DNA from: Methylobacterium isbiliense
GTDB taxonomy: Bacteria; Pseudomonadota; Alphaproteobacteria; Rhizobiales; Beijerinckiaceae
DNA: 35,746 nt
Assembly (NCBI RefSeq): GCF_022179325.1
Contig: NZ_BPQQ01000055.1
Coordinates: 1-35,746, forward strand
Direction: 5' to 3'
Numbering within the stretch: position 1 is the first letter of the stretch; each line of letters begins with the position of its first letter. Shown piece by piece: positions 7,599 to 16,523 of this stretch. The position numbers were made by a program, and so were the translations under genes. The notes beneath the pieces are model-generated. The model was not told the origin of the DNA. It did not search any database and was given only the letters and a program-made list of their open reading frames with translations.

Positions 7599-8768
7599 TC
7601 AGGCGGAGTCCGGGCCGGCCTCGTCCTCGGTCAGGCGGAACGAGAGCGCGAGCACCGCCCCCGTCACCGCCGCGCAGGCCCAGAAGGGGGCGGCCGGGGC
7701 GAGCGCCACCGCCGCCCCGCCCGCGAGGCCCCCGGCCCCCTGCCCGATCACCTGCGTGCCGGCGAGCCAGCCGGCGGCGCGTCCCTGCGCCTGCGGGGCC
7801 GTGCGGGCGGCGAGCCACGCGGCGATGTGCGGCGTCGCCAGCGCGGTGCCGATCCCGGCCAGCACCCCGCCGAGCATCAGGAGCGCCGGGCCGGGGCTGA
7901 GCGCCATGACGGCGGCCCCCAGCGTCAGGATCGCCAGCCCGCGGCGCAGGTTGCGGGCGAGGCCCGGCGCGAGCCGGGGCAGCACGAGCCCCTGCGTGGC
8001 GATGGCCGCGAGCGCCACCAGGGCGAGCGTCCAGCCCGCCAGGGCCGCGGCCTCACCGGCCGAGAGGCCGAAGCGCTGCTGCGCCAGGAGGCCGAGCGCG
8101 ATCTGGATCTGCCCCAGCGCGAACGCGACCCCGAAGGCGACGGCCAGGAGCGGTCGCGCGCCGCGCGCGGGCCGCGGCTGCGGCGCGCCGCAGCCCGGCG
8201 CCGCCCAGTTCGGGGCGGCCATGAGCAGGAGCGGGCTCGCCAGCAGCAGCAGGAGCGGCGCCGCGAGCGCGGCGGCGCCCGCCAGCATCGCCAGCGCGCC
8301 GAGGATCCGCCCGAGCGACAGCCCCGCCCCCACCCGGCCCAACGCCGCGGGCCGCGCGGCCTCGGGCGTGCGCCCCATCAGGGCGCCCTGCGCCAGCGGC
8401 ATCACCCCGGCGGCGCCGGCCGCGTAGGCGAGGCGCGACAGGCCGAGGAGCGCCAGCGCCGCCGCGCCCTCGCTCCACAGGGCCGCCGCGAACAGGCCGT
8501 GGCCGAGCAGCATCAGCCCGCCGAGGAGCGCGTAGAGCCGCCGCAGGGGCCGGCCGCCCGCCAGCCCGCCCCAGAGCGGCGCGGCGACCAGGAAGGCCAG
8601 CGCGCCGAGGAAGGCCAGCCCGCCCATCGCCGTCCCACCGAGCCCCGTGCGCTCGCTCGCGACCGGGATGAGGGCCAGCAGCGCCGATTGCCCGAAGCCG
8701 ACGCAGGACACCGCCAGGGACAGCCGCCACGCCGCGCCGCGCTCCGCTGCCGGATTCTCCATCACCAT
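7599..8768 (-). CDS. MFS transporter, probable metallophore exporter
   Basis: 389-aa, 12-helix major facilitator protein with an MFS-type start (RLSLAVSCVGFGQSALLALI) and a cytoplasmic loop between the two halves (PRPARGARPLL). It is divergent from iucA across a 162-nt spacer, the position where aerobactin-type loci carry their exporter (ShiF in enterics), so it most likely exports the finished siderophore. This is inferred from context; the sequence alone says only multidrug-like MFS. ATG at 8768 is preceded on the minus strand by GGGAGCGAGG, a good ribosome site. Its 3' end converges with the uptake permease, 35 nt apart. Confidence 0.8.
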   Translation of the reverse strand: MVMENPAAERGAAWRLSLAVSCVGFGQSALLALIPVASERTGLGGTAMGGLAFLGALAFLVAAPLWGGLAGGRPLRRLYALLGGLMLLGHGLFAAALWSEGAAALALLGLSRLAYAAGAAGVMPLAQGALMGRTPEAARPAALGRVGAGLSLGRILGALAMLAGAAALAAPLLLLLASPLLLMAAPNWAAPGCGAPQPRPARGARPLLAVAFGVAFALGQIQIALGLLAQQRFGLSAGEAAALAGWTLALVALAAIATQGLVLPRLAPGLARNLRRGLAILTLGAAVMALSPGPALLMLGGVLAGIGTALATPHIAAWLAARTAPQAQGRAAGWLAGTQVIGQGAGGLAGGAAVALAPAAPFWACAAVTGAVLALSFRLTEDEAGPDSA

Positions 8769-8930
8769 GCCTCGCTCCCGCCGGTCTTGCCGCCGAATAG
8801 CCCGCCGGAGCCGTCTTCCGCAAGCATTCAGAATTATATCTAGAGCAATACTAAAGTATTTTTTGGCGTGACTCGCAGATTTTATCTGCTAGATAGGCTC
8901 CGCCGTGGCCGGATGTGGAGTATTTGGCCG
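8769..8930. promoter_or_regulatory. Divergent promoter/operator region of exporter and iuc operon
   Basis: AT-rich island (about 8825-8890) in very GC-rich DNA. It holds two small palindromes: AATACT-AA-AGTATT at 8847-8860, followed by four T, and GCAGAT-TTT-ATCTGC at 8875-8889. -10-like TATATC/TATCTA sequences sit at about 8835-8843. These are good candidates for iron- or activator-responsive operators, but neither matches the Irr (TTTAGAA-N3-TTCTAAA) or RirA (TGA-N9-TCA) consensus as I know them. Confidence 0.5.
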
Positions 8931-10706
8931 ATGGAAATGATGCATGACCGATCTTATGACGATGCCGACCGGGTCGCCACGCGGGCCTTCCTCAACAGCC
9001 TGATGCGCGAATGGACCGGCTGGTCGCTGCATCGCCAAGGCGACGGCGAGGGCGAGGACGCGCCGCTCACGGCGCGCTTTCCGCTGGCGGCGCGCGGCAG
9101 CGCGGTCGAGGTCGAGGTCGCGCACCTGTCGCGGGTCGGGCTGCATGGCTTCCGCCTGCCGCTGCGCGAGCGGCGCCCGGGCTTGGCCGCACGGCCCCTC
9201 CGCCTGCCCGAATTCGCCGCCATGGTGGCGGCCGAGCCGGCGGTCGCCGGGGGACAGGCGGGCGCGGGCCTCACCTTCCTGCGCCGCGTCCTCGACAGCC
9301 TCGACGAGACCGCCGGCTTTCTCGCGCAGGGCGTCCTGTCCGGCGGGGTCTTCGCGGAGCGCGACCCGTCCTTCCTCGAAGGCGAGCAGGCCCTGCGCTT
9401 CGGCCATGCGGTCCATCCGACGCCGCGCAGCCGGGACGAGTTCACCCGCGCCGACGCGCGCCGCTTCGCCCCCGAGTACGGCGGCGGCTTTCCCCTGCGC
9501 TGGTGGTCGGCCGTCCCCCGGTGCGTGGCGCAGGGCGCCTCCCGCACCCGCAGCGCCGCCGCCCTCACCCGTGCGCTCGCCGCCGAGGATCCGGCCATCC
9601 CCGCGCGCCTCCTCGACGCGGCGGACGGGCGGGTGCTGCTGCCGATGCATCCCTGGCAGGCCGCGCGCCTCGCCCTCGATCCGGAGATCGCGGCGCTGAT
9701 GCGGGAGGGCCTCGTCGTCGATCACGGCGAGGCGGGCGCGCCCTGGTCCGCCACCTCGTCCCTGCGCAGCCTCTACGCGCCGCAGGCGGCCTTCATGCTC
9801 AAGGTGTCGCTGTCCCTGCGCCTCACCAACTCGGCCCGCCTGATCAAGCCGGCCGAGGGGGAGCGCGGGCTGGTGGTGGACCGGCTGCTCGCGGGCACGG
9901 TGGGCGAGCGCATCGCCGCGCGGTTTCCCCGCTTCCACGTCCTCGGCGAGCCCGCCTTCCTGATGCTGCGGCGCGCCGACGGCGCCCCGCTCGCGCAGAC
10001 CATGGTGGTTTTGCGCGACAATCCCTTCCGGGGCGGCGATGCGCCGGCCTGCGTGCTCGCGGCGCTCTGCGAGATCGATCCCGACGGGCGCGAGAGCGGC
10101 CTCTCCCGCCTCGTCCGGCGCATCGCTGCCCGCGAGGGCGAGGCGCCCGCGGCGGTTGCGCCGCGCTGGTTCCGGCGCTTCCTCGACGCCGCGGCCGCGC
10201 CCCTCCTCGTCCTCCAGGCGGACGAGGGCCTGCTCTTCGGCGCGCACCAGCAGAACCTCGTCGTCGGCCTGTCCGAGGGCTGGCCCGACCGGGTGTACTT
10301 CCGCGATTGCCAGGGCACCGGCTACGTCCGCGAGTTCCTGCCGGCGTTGCGCGCCGCCGCCCCGGGCCTCGATTTCGAGGCCGGGCACCTGTTCGGCTCG
10401 CACGAGGCCGCCCGCATCATGGGCTACTACCTCGTGGTCAACAGCCTGTTTGCCGTCATCGGCGCCCTCGCGCAGGCGGATCTCGCCACCGAGGGCGACC
10501 TCGTCGGCCTGCTGCGCCGGTTCCTCGAGGAGATCGCCGCGCAGCCGCTGCGGGACAGGACCTGCCTCGACCACCTCCTCGCCGGCCGGACCCTCGACAG
10601 CAAGGGCAACTTCATGATCTGCTTGCGCAACATCGACGAGAACACGCAGGTCACCGACCCGCTCGCCGCCTACGTCCCGCTCGCCAACCCGATCGCGGGG
10701 TGCTGA
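8931..10706 (+). CDS. iucA: IucA-type NRPS-independent siderophore synthetase
   Basis: Type A NIS synthetase that condenses a carboxyl of citrate with the amine of an acylated hydroxy-amino acid, using ATP through an adenylate. Seen: the HAVHPTPRSR segment (the His-Pro-rich nucleotide motif), LPMHPWQAARL, LKVSLSLRLTNSARL and the C-terminal HQQNLVVGL and YFRDCQGTGY motifs of the IucA/IucC family. With the ATG at 8931 the protein is 591 aa, near aerobactin IucA length. That start has GGAG at 8917-8920; a GTG at 8868 and an ATG at 8913 are in frame, but lie inside or next to the operator-like AT-rich DNA. First gene of an iucABCD-ordered operon; next gene starts one base after the stop. Confidence 0.9.
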   Translation: MEMMHDRSYDDADRVATRAFLNSLMREWTGWSLHRQGDGEGEDAPLTARFPLAARGSAVEVEVAHLSRVGLHGFRLPLRERRPGLAARPLRLPEFAAMVAAEPAVAGGQAGAGLTFLRRVLDSLDETAGFLAQGVLSGGVFAERDPSFLEGEQALRFGHAVHPTPRSRDEFTRADARRFAPEYGGGFPLRWWSAVPRCVAQGASRTRSAAALTRALAAEDPAIPARLLDAADGRVLLPMHPWQAARLALDPEIAALMREGLVVDHGEAGAPWSATSSLRSLYAPQAAFMLKVSLSLRLTNSARLIKPAEGERGLVVDRLLAGTVGERIAARFPRFHVLGEPAFLMLRRADGAPLAQTMVVLRDNPFRGGDAPACVLAALCEIDPDGRESGLSRLVRRIAAREGEAPAAVAPRWFRRFLDAAAAPLLVLQADEGLLFGAHQQNLVVGLSEGWPDRVYFRDCQGTGYVREFLPALRAAAPGLDFEAGHLFGSHEAARIMGYYLVVNSLFAVIGALAQADLATEGDLVGLLRRFLEEIAAQPLRDRTCLDHLLAGRTLDSKGNFMICLRNIDENTQVTDPLAAYVPLANPIAGC

Positions 10707-10707
10707 G

Positions 10708-11751
10708 ATGACGGCGCCGATCAGGCTGGAGCCGGCCGCCCCCCTCGACGTCGCCGTGGCGACGAGCCGGCACTGGCCGGCCCGGCAGGAGGCGATGATC
10801 GCGGTCGAAAGCGAGCCGCTGGATGCAGGCTCGGCCCGGCGGGGGGCGGAGCACCTCGGCGGGGCGGAACTGAGGGCGGAGGGCGGCACGGTCCGCCTCG
10901 TCCTCGCCGGCTCCCTCGGGGCGCAGCCGGGCGATGCGGATCTGGTCGCGGTGCTCTGCGAGGCGGCGTTCCAGCGCTGCCCCGGGGCCGGGCGCCTGCG
11001 CGTCACCGACGGCCCTGCGCTCGCCGGGATCGCGACCGGGCGCCTGGAGGGCGACGCCCTCGTCGAGCGGGCGGCCTTCCACCAGTTGCCCCTGCTCTGG
11101 CACCGGGCCTCGGCCCCCTACCCGCTGCTGCGCTCCGGCCTCGGACCGGCCGACCGGCGGCCGCCCCTGCGTCCGCCGCAGCCGGCCGGCCTGATCTACC
11201 GGCGCTGGCTGGCGCATCTCGGGACCACCCTGTCCCTGCGGGCGATCGACCGGCGCCGGGACCTCGCCCGGTTCCACGCCTGGATGAATCAGCCGCGGGT
11301 CGCCTTCTACTGGGAACTCGCGCAGGACGAGGCGGCGCTCGACCGCTATCTCGCGGAGCAGGAGGCGGATCCGCACCTCTACGGGGTGATCGGCTCGTTC
11401 GACGACGAGCCCGTCAGCTATTTCGAGTTCTACTGGGCGATGGAGGACCGCCTCGGTCCCCATTACGACCCCGAGGAGTTCGACCGTGGCTGGCACGGGC
11501 TCGTGGGCAATCCGCGCCATCTCGGCCGGCCGAAGACGCAGGCGTGGTTCACCGCCGTCACCCACTGCCTCTTCCTCGACGAGCCGCGCACGCGCCGGAT
11601 CATGGGCGAGCCGCGCGCCTCGCACACCAAGATGCTGAGCTACTGCGCCACCACCGCCTACACCAAGCTCAAGGAGTTCGACTTTCCGCACAAGCGCGCG
11701 GCGCTGGTCTGCTGCGAGCGCGAGCGGTTCTTCCGCGAGGTGGCGCTGTGA
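10708..11751 (+). CDS. iucB: IucB-type N6-hydroxylysine acyltransferase
   Basis: GNAT-fold acetyltransferase (Acetyltransf_8 / IucB family), expected to acetylate the hydroxylamine of N6-hydroxylysine to make the hydroxamate. The N-terminal ~170 residues are a poorly conserved extension. The catalytic half begins near TLSLRAIDRRRDLARFHAWM and includes VAFYWEL, DEPVSYFEFYWAMED, YDPEEFDRGWHGLVG and the C-terminal EPRASHTKMLSY and KLKEFDFPHKRA, all typical of IucB/RhbD. Length 347 aa versus about 315 for IucB. The stop overlaps the GTG of iucC. The acyl group could be acetyl or a longer chain, as in ochrobactin-like amphiphilic siderophores; sequence does not settle this. Confidence 0.88.
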   Translation: MTAPIRLEPAAPLDVAVATSRHWPARQEAMIAVESEPLDAGSARRGAEHLGGAELRAEGGTVRLVLAGSLGAQPGDADLVAVLCEAAFQRCPGAGRLRVTDGPALAGIATGRLEGDALVERAAFHQLPLLWHRASAPYPLLRSGLGPADRRPPLRPPQPAGLIYRRWLAHLGTTLSLRAIDRRRDLARFHAWMNQPRVAFYWELAQDEAALDRYLAEQEADPHLYGVIGSFDDEPVSYFEFYWAMEDRLGPHYDPEEFDRGWHGLVGNPRHLGRPKTQAWFTAVTHCLFLDEPRTRRIMGEPRASHTKMLSYCATTAYTKLKEFDFPHKRAALVCCERERFFREVAL

Positions 11752-13562
11752 GCCTCGGGCCGCTTCCCGGCGGCGTCCCGGCCGGCGCCGCGCTGTGGGG
11801 GCGCCTCAACCGGGCGGTGATCGCCAAGGCGATCGGCGAACTCGCCTTCGAGGAGGCGTTCGCGCCGGAGCCGACCGATGCCGCCGCCAGCCGCTGGGTG
11901 CTGCGCCTGCCCGGCGACGTGGCCTACCGCTTCACCGCCGTGCGGCGGATCTGGGGCAACCTCTCTGTCGATCCGGACAGCCTCGTGCGGCAGCACGGCG
12001 GGAGTCTGGTCCAGGCCGGGGATGCGGCGGGCTTCTTCGCCGATGCGCGCGAGCCGCTCGGCATCGCGCCGGACACGCTCTGCACCTACCTGCAGGAGAT
12101 CTTCAGCACGCTCGCGGCCGATGCGCGGATCGCGAGCGCGAGCGGGGGCCTCGGCGGGGCGGATCTCCTCGCCCTGCCCGACCGGCTGCTGCAGCAGCTC
12201 CTCGACGGGCACCCGAAGGCACCGGCGAGCAAGGGCCGCATCGGCTGGGGCCTGTCGGATTTCGAGGCCTACGCCCCGGAATTCCAGGCCGGGATGCGGC
12301 TCGTCTGGGTCGCCGCCGACCGGGCCGCCTGCCGGCTGTCGCTCGAACCGGGCCTCGACGTGGAGGCGCTCGTCGCCGATGCCCTCGATCCGGCCGAGCG
12401 CGCGCGCCTCGCCGCGGCCTGCCGCGACCGGGGGGTGAGCCCCGACCGGTTCGTGCTGCTGCCCGTCCATCCCTGGCAATGGGACCGGATGATCGCCCTG
12501 CACTTCTCGGGCGAGATCGCGGCCGGGCGCCTCGTGCCCCTCGGCCCCTTCGGCGGTCCCTACCTGCCGCAGCAATCGCTGCGCACGCTGTCGAGCGCCG
12601 ACCCGGCGGCGCGGCTCGACGTGAAGCTCGCGCTCACGGTCCTCAACACCTCCGCGTGGCGCGGCGTGCCGGGGAAGTACATGGCGATCGGCCCGGCCTT
12701 CTCGGGCTGGCTCGCCGACCGGGCGGCGCGCGATCCGGCCCTCGCCGGCACCGTGATCCTGCGCGAGCGGGCCGGGGCCTTCTACCCGCATCCCGTCTAC
12801 GAGCGGGTGGCGGACGCGCCCTACCAGTACCGGGAGATGCTGGGCGTGATCTGGCGCGACGCCGTCGCGGCGCGGCTCGGCCCGGGCGAGCAGGCGCTGA
12901 TGCTGGGGGCGCTGACGAAGGGCGACGCCGCGGGCCGGCCGCTCGTCAGCACGCTGATCGCCCGTTCGGGCCTCGACGCCGAGGCGTGGCTCGCGCGGCT
13001 GTTCGCCCGCGTCGCGGTGCCGCTCTACCACTTCCTCTGCGCCTACGGCGTCGGCTTCATCGCGCACGGGCAGAACGTCACGCTTTTGCTGCGCGACGGG
13101 GTGCCGTCCGGGGTGGCGCTCAAGGACTTCCAGGGCGATTGCGACCTCGTCGACGAGGATTTTCCGCAGGCCGCCGACCTGCCGCCGGGCGTGCGCGAGA
13201 CGCTGCTGCGCCGGCCCGCGGCGCACCTCCTGCAGCACCTGCAGACGGGGCATTTCGCGAGCGTGCTGCGCTTCGTCTCGGACGCGCTCGCCCGCCACGA
13301 CGGTGTGCCGGAGATCCGCTTCTACGGCGTTCTGGCCGCCGCGCTGCGCCGCTACCAGGCGGCGCATCCCGACCTCGCCGGGCGCTTCGCGCTGTTCGAC
13401 CTGTTCACCCCGACGGTGCCGCGGGTGTGCATCAACCGCGTCCGCCTCGCCCTCGGCTACGGCGCGTCGCCTCAGCGCCCCGTCCCGCGGACGGGCAGCC
13501 CCCTCGCCAACCCCCTCCATCGGGCCGAGCAGGCCGCCACGGCAGGAGCGTGCGCATCATGA
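11748..13562 (+). CDS. iucC: IucC-type NRPS-independent siderophore synthetase
   Basis: Second NIS synthetase, expected to add the second hydroxamate arm to the citrate intermediate. Key motifs: GHPKAPASKGRIGW near residue 160, LLPVHPWQWDRM near 240, LPQQSLRTLSS, AHGQNVTLLL near 438 and LKDFQGDCDLV. Length 604 aa fits IucC/RhbF (about 580). The GTG start at 11748 overlaps the iucB stop (GTGA), and the iucC stop overlaps the iucD ATG (ATGA), so translation is coupled. Having two synthetases of different subgroups means an asymmetric two-step assembly on citrate, as for aerobactin. Confidence 0.9.
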   Translation: MSLGPLPGGVPAGAALWGRLNRAVIAKAIGELAFEEAFAPEPTDAAASRWVLRLPGDVAYRFTAVRRIWGNLSVDPDSLVRQHGGSLVQAGDAAGFFADAREPLGIAPDTLCTYLQEIFSTLAADARIASASGGLGGADLLALPDRLLQQLLDGHPKAPASKGRIGWGLSDFEAYAPEFQAGMRLVWVAADRAACRLSLEPGLDVEALVADALDPAERARLAAACRDRGVSPDRFVLLPVHPWQWDRMIALHFSGEIAAGRLVPLGPFGGPYLPQQSLRTLSSADPAARLDVKLALTVLNTSAWRGVPGKYMAIGPAFSGWLADRAARDPALAGTVILRERAGAFYPHPVYERVADAPYQYREMLGVIWRDAVAARLGPGEQALMLGALTKGDAAGRPLVSTLIARSGLDAEAWLARLFARVAVPLYHFLCAYGVGFIAHGQNVTLLLRDGVPSGVALKDFQGDCDLVDEDFPQAADLPPGVRETLLRRPAAHLLQHLQTGHFASVLRFVSDALARHDGVPEIRFYGVLAAALRRYQAAHPDLAGRFALFDLFTPTVPRVCINRVRLALGYGASPQRPVPRTGSPLANPLHRAEQAATAGACAS

Positions 13563-14887
13563 CCGGATCTCCGCTGGACCTCGCCGGCATCGGCATCGGC
13601 CCGTTCAACCTCAGCCTCGCGGCGCAGCTCGACGCGGTCGACGACCTCGACGCGCGCTTCTTCGAGCGCAAACCCGCCTTCGACTGGCATCCCGGCATGA
13701 TGCTGCCCGGGGTGAGCCTCCAGACCTCCTTCCTCAAGGACCTCGTCACGGCCACGAACCCGACGAGCCCCTGGAGCTTCATGGCCTACCTCGTGGCGCA
13801 GAAGCGCTTCTACGAGTTCCTGAACGCCGACTTCCCGGCGGTGCCGCGCCGGGAATTCGCCCAGTACCTCGCCTGGGTCGCGGCGCGGCTGCCCTCGCTC
13901 CGCTTCGGCACGGCGATCCGGGAGGTGAGCTTCGGAGACGGCGCCTTCACGCTGGCCTGCGACGGGCCGCGGGCCGAAGGGGCCGTGCGGGCGCGCAACC
14001 TCGCCCTCGGCGTCGGCCTCCAGCCCTACCGCCCGCCCTTCGCGGCGAAGCTTCCGGCGGCGCGCCAGTTCCACGCGGCCGAGGCCGCCTTCGCGCTCGA
14101 CCGCACGGCCGGGCTGCGCGTGGCGGTGGTGGGCGGCGGCCAGAGCGGGGCCGAGATCGTCCTCGATTTCCTCGGGCGGGGGCGCGACGCACCCGCGCAG
14201 GTCGACTGGATCAGCCGGCGCCCGAACTTCCTGCCCCTCGACGCCTCGCCCTTCACCAACGAGCTGTTCACGCCCGCCTACGTGGAGCGCTTCCGCGACC
14301 TGCCGGAGGCGCGCCGGCGGGCCGTCGTGGCGCGCCAGCAACTCGCCGGGGACGGCATCTCGGCCGAGACCCTGCAGGCGCTCTACCGCCGGCTCTACGC
14401 CCTGCGCCACCTGGAGCCGGAGGGGCCGGGCGTGGGGCTCTACCCCCACCGCGAGGTGCTCGACGCCGACGCGGCGGGCGGGCGCCTGCGCCTCGTGATG
14501 CGCAACGGCTTCGACGGGAGCCTCGCCTTCCTGCATCCGGAGGTGGTCGTCCTCGCCACCGGCTACCGCTACGCCCTGCCCGACTGCCTCGCGCCGCTCC
14601 GGCACCGGCTCGCCCTCGACGGGGACGGGCGCCCGCTGCTCGCGGCGGATTTCACGGCCCGCTGGGACGGGCCGGACCACCACCGGATCTTCGTGCTCAA
14701 TGCCGGCCTGACCAGCCACGGCATCGCCGAGCCGCAGCTGAGCCTGATGGCGTGGCGCAGCGCCGTGATCGCGAACGCGCTGGCGGGCCGCCCCTGCTTC
14801 GACCTCGGCCTGCCGCCGGCCCCCGTGGCGTGGTCGGGTGCGCCCGAGCGCCGCGGGACGGCGGACGCCACCTGCGCCGAGGAGTGA
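13559..14887 (+). CDS. iucD: IucD-type L-lysine N6-monooxygenase
   Basis: FAD- and NADPH-dependent N-hydroxylating monooxygenase that makes N6-hydroxylysine, the first step of the pathway. FAD motif GIGIGPFNLSL at residues 10-20; WHPGMMLPGVSLQTSFLKDL; PTSPWSFMAYL; NADPH motif VVGGGQSGAE at about 190-199; FTNELFTPAYVERF; and the C-terminal LATGYRYALPD at about 330. Length 442 aa is usual. No diaminobutyrate aminotransferase/decarboxylase pair (RhbA/RhbB) is present, which favours lysine over diaminopropane as substrate and hence an aerobactin-like rather than rhizobactin-like product. Last gene of the iuc operon. Confidence 0.92.
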   Translation: MTGSPLDLAGIGIGPFNLSLAAQLDAVDDLDARFFERKPAFDWHPGMMLPGVSLQTSFLKDLVTATNPTSPWSFMAYLVAQKRFYEFLNADFPAVPRREFAQYLAWVAARLPSLRFGTAIREVSFGDGAFTLACDGPRAEGAVRARNLALGVGLQPYRPPFAAKLPAARQFHAAEAAFALDRTAGLRVAVVGGGQSGAEIVLDFLGRGRDAPAQVDWISRRPNFLPLDASPFTNELFTPAYVERFRDLPEARRRAVVARQQLAGDGISAETLQALYRRLYALRHLEPEGPGVGLYPHREVLDADAAGGRLRLVMRNGFDGSLAFLHPEVVVLATGYRYALPDCLAPLRHRLALDGDGRPLLAADFTARWDGPDHHRIFVLNAGLTSHGIAEPQLSLMAWRSAVIANALAGRPCFDLGLPPAPVAWSGAPERRGTADATCAEE

Positions 14888-14932
14888 GGCCGGGCGGGGT
14901 CGTCCGCCAGCTAGGGCCTTAGTCCGTCTCGC

Positions 14933-14948
14933 CCCCGGCCGGCCGGGG
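14933..14948. terminator. GC palindrome after iucD, possible terminator
   Basis: Perfect 16-bp palindrome CCCCGGCCGGCCGGGG, 45 nt after the iucD stop and 41 nt before the beta-propeller start. It lacks a loop and a T-run, so termination is uncertain; it could separate the iuc operon from the next one. Confidence 0.3.
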
Positions 14949-14988
14949 CGCTACATAGCGCCCACAAGAAACCGCCAGGGAGACCCCC

Positions 14989-16002
14989 ATGAGACGCCAC
15001 GGGACGGGACGCGCATCCGTGCCACGCCCCGGCCGCCGCGCCCTCTCCGCCGCGGGCCTCGGGCTGAGCCTCCTCTGGGCGGCGCCTGCGGGCGCCTACA
15101 CGGTCTACGTCACGAACGAGAAGGGCAACTCGGTCAGCGTCATCGACTCGACCACGCTGCAGGTCACCGCGACCTGGCCGGTGGGGCGCCGGCCGCGGGG
15201 CGTGACCCTCAGCCACGACGGCAGGCAGCTCTTCGTCTGCGCCAGCGACGACGACCGGGTCGACGTGCTCGACACCGCGACCGGCAAGGTGGTGAAGTCT
15301 CTGCGCTCGGGGCCGGACCCGGAGCTGTTCATCCTGCATCCGGGCGGCAACCCGCTCTACATCGCCAACGAGGATGACAGCCAGGTCACGGTGGTGGACA
15401 TCGAGAAGAACCGCATCGTGGCCGAGATCCCGGTGGGCGTGGAGCCGGAGGGCATGGGCCTGAGCCCGGACGGCACGGTGCTGGTCAACACATCCGAGAC
15501 CACCAACATGGCCCACTTCATCGACACCAAGACGCATCAGGTGATCGACAACGTGCTGGTGGATGCCCGCCCGCGCTTCGCCGAGTTCTCGGCGGACGGG
15601 AAGTGGCTTTGGGTCTCGGCGGAGGTGGGCGGCACCGTCGCGGTGATCGACGCCCAGACGCGCAAGGTGGTCAGGAAGATCGCGTTCAAGATCCCGGGCG
15701 TCACCGACGAGCAGATCCAGCCCGTCGGCGTGCGCCTCACCCGGGACGGCGCCCGCGCCTTCGTGGCGCTCGGCCCCGCCAACCGCGTGGCGGTGATCAA
15801 CGCCAGGACCTACGAGGTCGAGAAGTACCTGCCGGTCGGCCAGCGGGTGTGGCAGCTCGCCTTCACCCCCGACCAGAAGCAGCTCTTCACCACCAACGGC
15901 ACCTCGAACGACGTCTCGGTGATCGACGTCGAGGCGCTCAAGGTGGTCAAGAGCATCCCGGTCGGCCTCCTGCCCTGGGGCGTCGCCGTCTCGCCGCAGT
16001 AG
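14989..16002 (+). CDS. Exported YVTN beta-propeller, PQQ-catabolism associated
   Basis: Periplasmic seven-bladed beta-propeller of 337 aa. The N-terminal ~36 residues are an export signal (arginine-rich start, hydrophobic stretch, cut after APAGA). The mature part starts with YTVYVTNEKGNSVSVIDSTT and repeats the YVTN-type unit about seven times, for example LYIANEDDSQVTVVDIEKN and LFTTNGTSNDVSVIDVEALK. It matches the family I know as the PQQ-dependent-catabolism-associated propeller, always next to an ABC transporter, as here. No enzymatic residues are evident; it probably acts as a binding or docking protein in the periplasm. Ribosome site AGGGAGA lies before the ATG. First gene of a six-gene operon. 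Confidence 0.88.
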   Translation: MRRHGTGRASVPRPGRRALSAAGLGLSLLWAAPAGAYTVYVTNEKGNSVSVIDSTTLQVTATWPVGRRPRGVTLSHDGRQLFVCASDDDRVDVLDTATGKVVKSLRSGPDPELFILHPGGNPLYIANEDDSQVTVVDIEKNRIVAEIPVGVEPEGMGLSPDGTVLVNTSETTNMAHFIDTKTHQVIDNVLVDARPRFAEFSADGKWLWVSAEVGGTVAVIDAQTRKVVRKIAFKIPGVTDEQIQPVGVRLTRDGARAFVALGPANRVAVINARTYEVEKYLPVGQRVWQLAFTPDQKQLFTTNGTSNDVSVIDVEALKVVKSIPVGLLPWGVAVSPQ

Positions 16003-16034
16003 AACGCCCCCTCCCGCGAACGGAATTTTTTTCC

Positions 16035-16463
16035 ATGCGCCCGCTCCTGCGCGCCGTCCTCGCCGCGGCGCTCCTCGCCGCCGGTCCGGCGCTCGCCCGC
16101 GACCTCGCCAAGGGCCGCACCGACCTGCCCGACCTCGTCCTCGGCGACGACCAGGGCAACGACTACGCGGTCTCGACCAAGGACATCGAGATGGAGGCGG
16201 GCAAGTCCTACCGCCTGCGCATCACCGCCAAGGGCCAGAAGGAGTACAAGTTCTTCGCCCCCGAGTTCTTCCGCGGGGTGTGGATGAACCAGATCGTCAT
16301 CAACCATCTGGAGATCCACATGGCCGGACCGCCCCACCACCTGGAGTTCGACGATCCCGGCACGATCGAGGTCGAGTTCGTCGCCGTGCGGGCGGGCGAG
16401 TTTCCCTGGACCATCCAGGGGCTGGAGAGCCGCGGTATGAGCGGACGCTTCATCGTGAAGTAG
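16035..16463 (+). CDS. Exported cupredoxin-like protein lacking copper ligands
   Basis: 142-aa exported protein. Signal peptide of ~22 residues (LLRAVLAAALLAAGPALA), then a single beta-sandwich domain with cupredoxin layout: MEAGKSYRLRITAKGQKEYK, an EFFRGVWMNQIVINHLEIHM segment, and FPWTIQGLESRGMSGRFIVK at the end. In blue copper proteins this last stretch carries Cys, His and Met; here the Cys and His positions are Thr/Ile and Leu and there is no cysteine in the mature chain, so a type 1 copper site is excluded. His, Glu and Asp residues (NHLEIH, PPHHLEFDD) could still bind another metal. It sits between the propeller and ABC genes, 32 nt after the former. Confidence 0.8.
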   Translation: MRPLLRAVLAAALLAAGPALARDLAKGRTDLPDLVLGDDQGNDYAVSTKDIEMEAGKSYRLRITAKGQKEYKFFAPEFFRGVWMNQIVINHLEIHMAGPPHHLEFDDPGTIEVEFVAVRAGEFPWTIQGLESRGMSGRFIVK

Positions 16464-16523
16464 CGGCCCGTTCCGGGACGCGCCGCGCCACCCTACATGC
16501 GGGACCACCACCGGAGGAATCTC

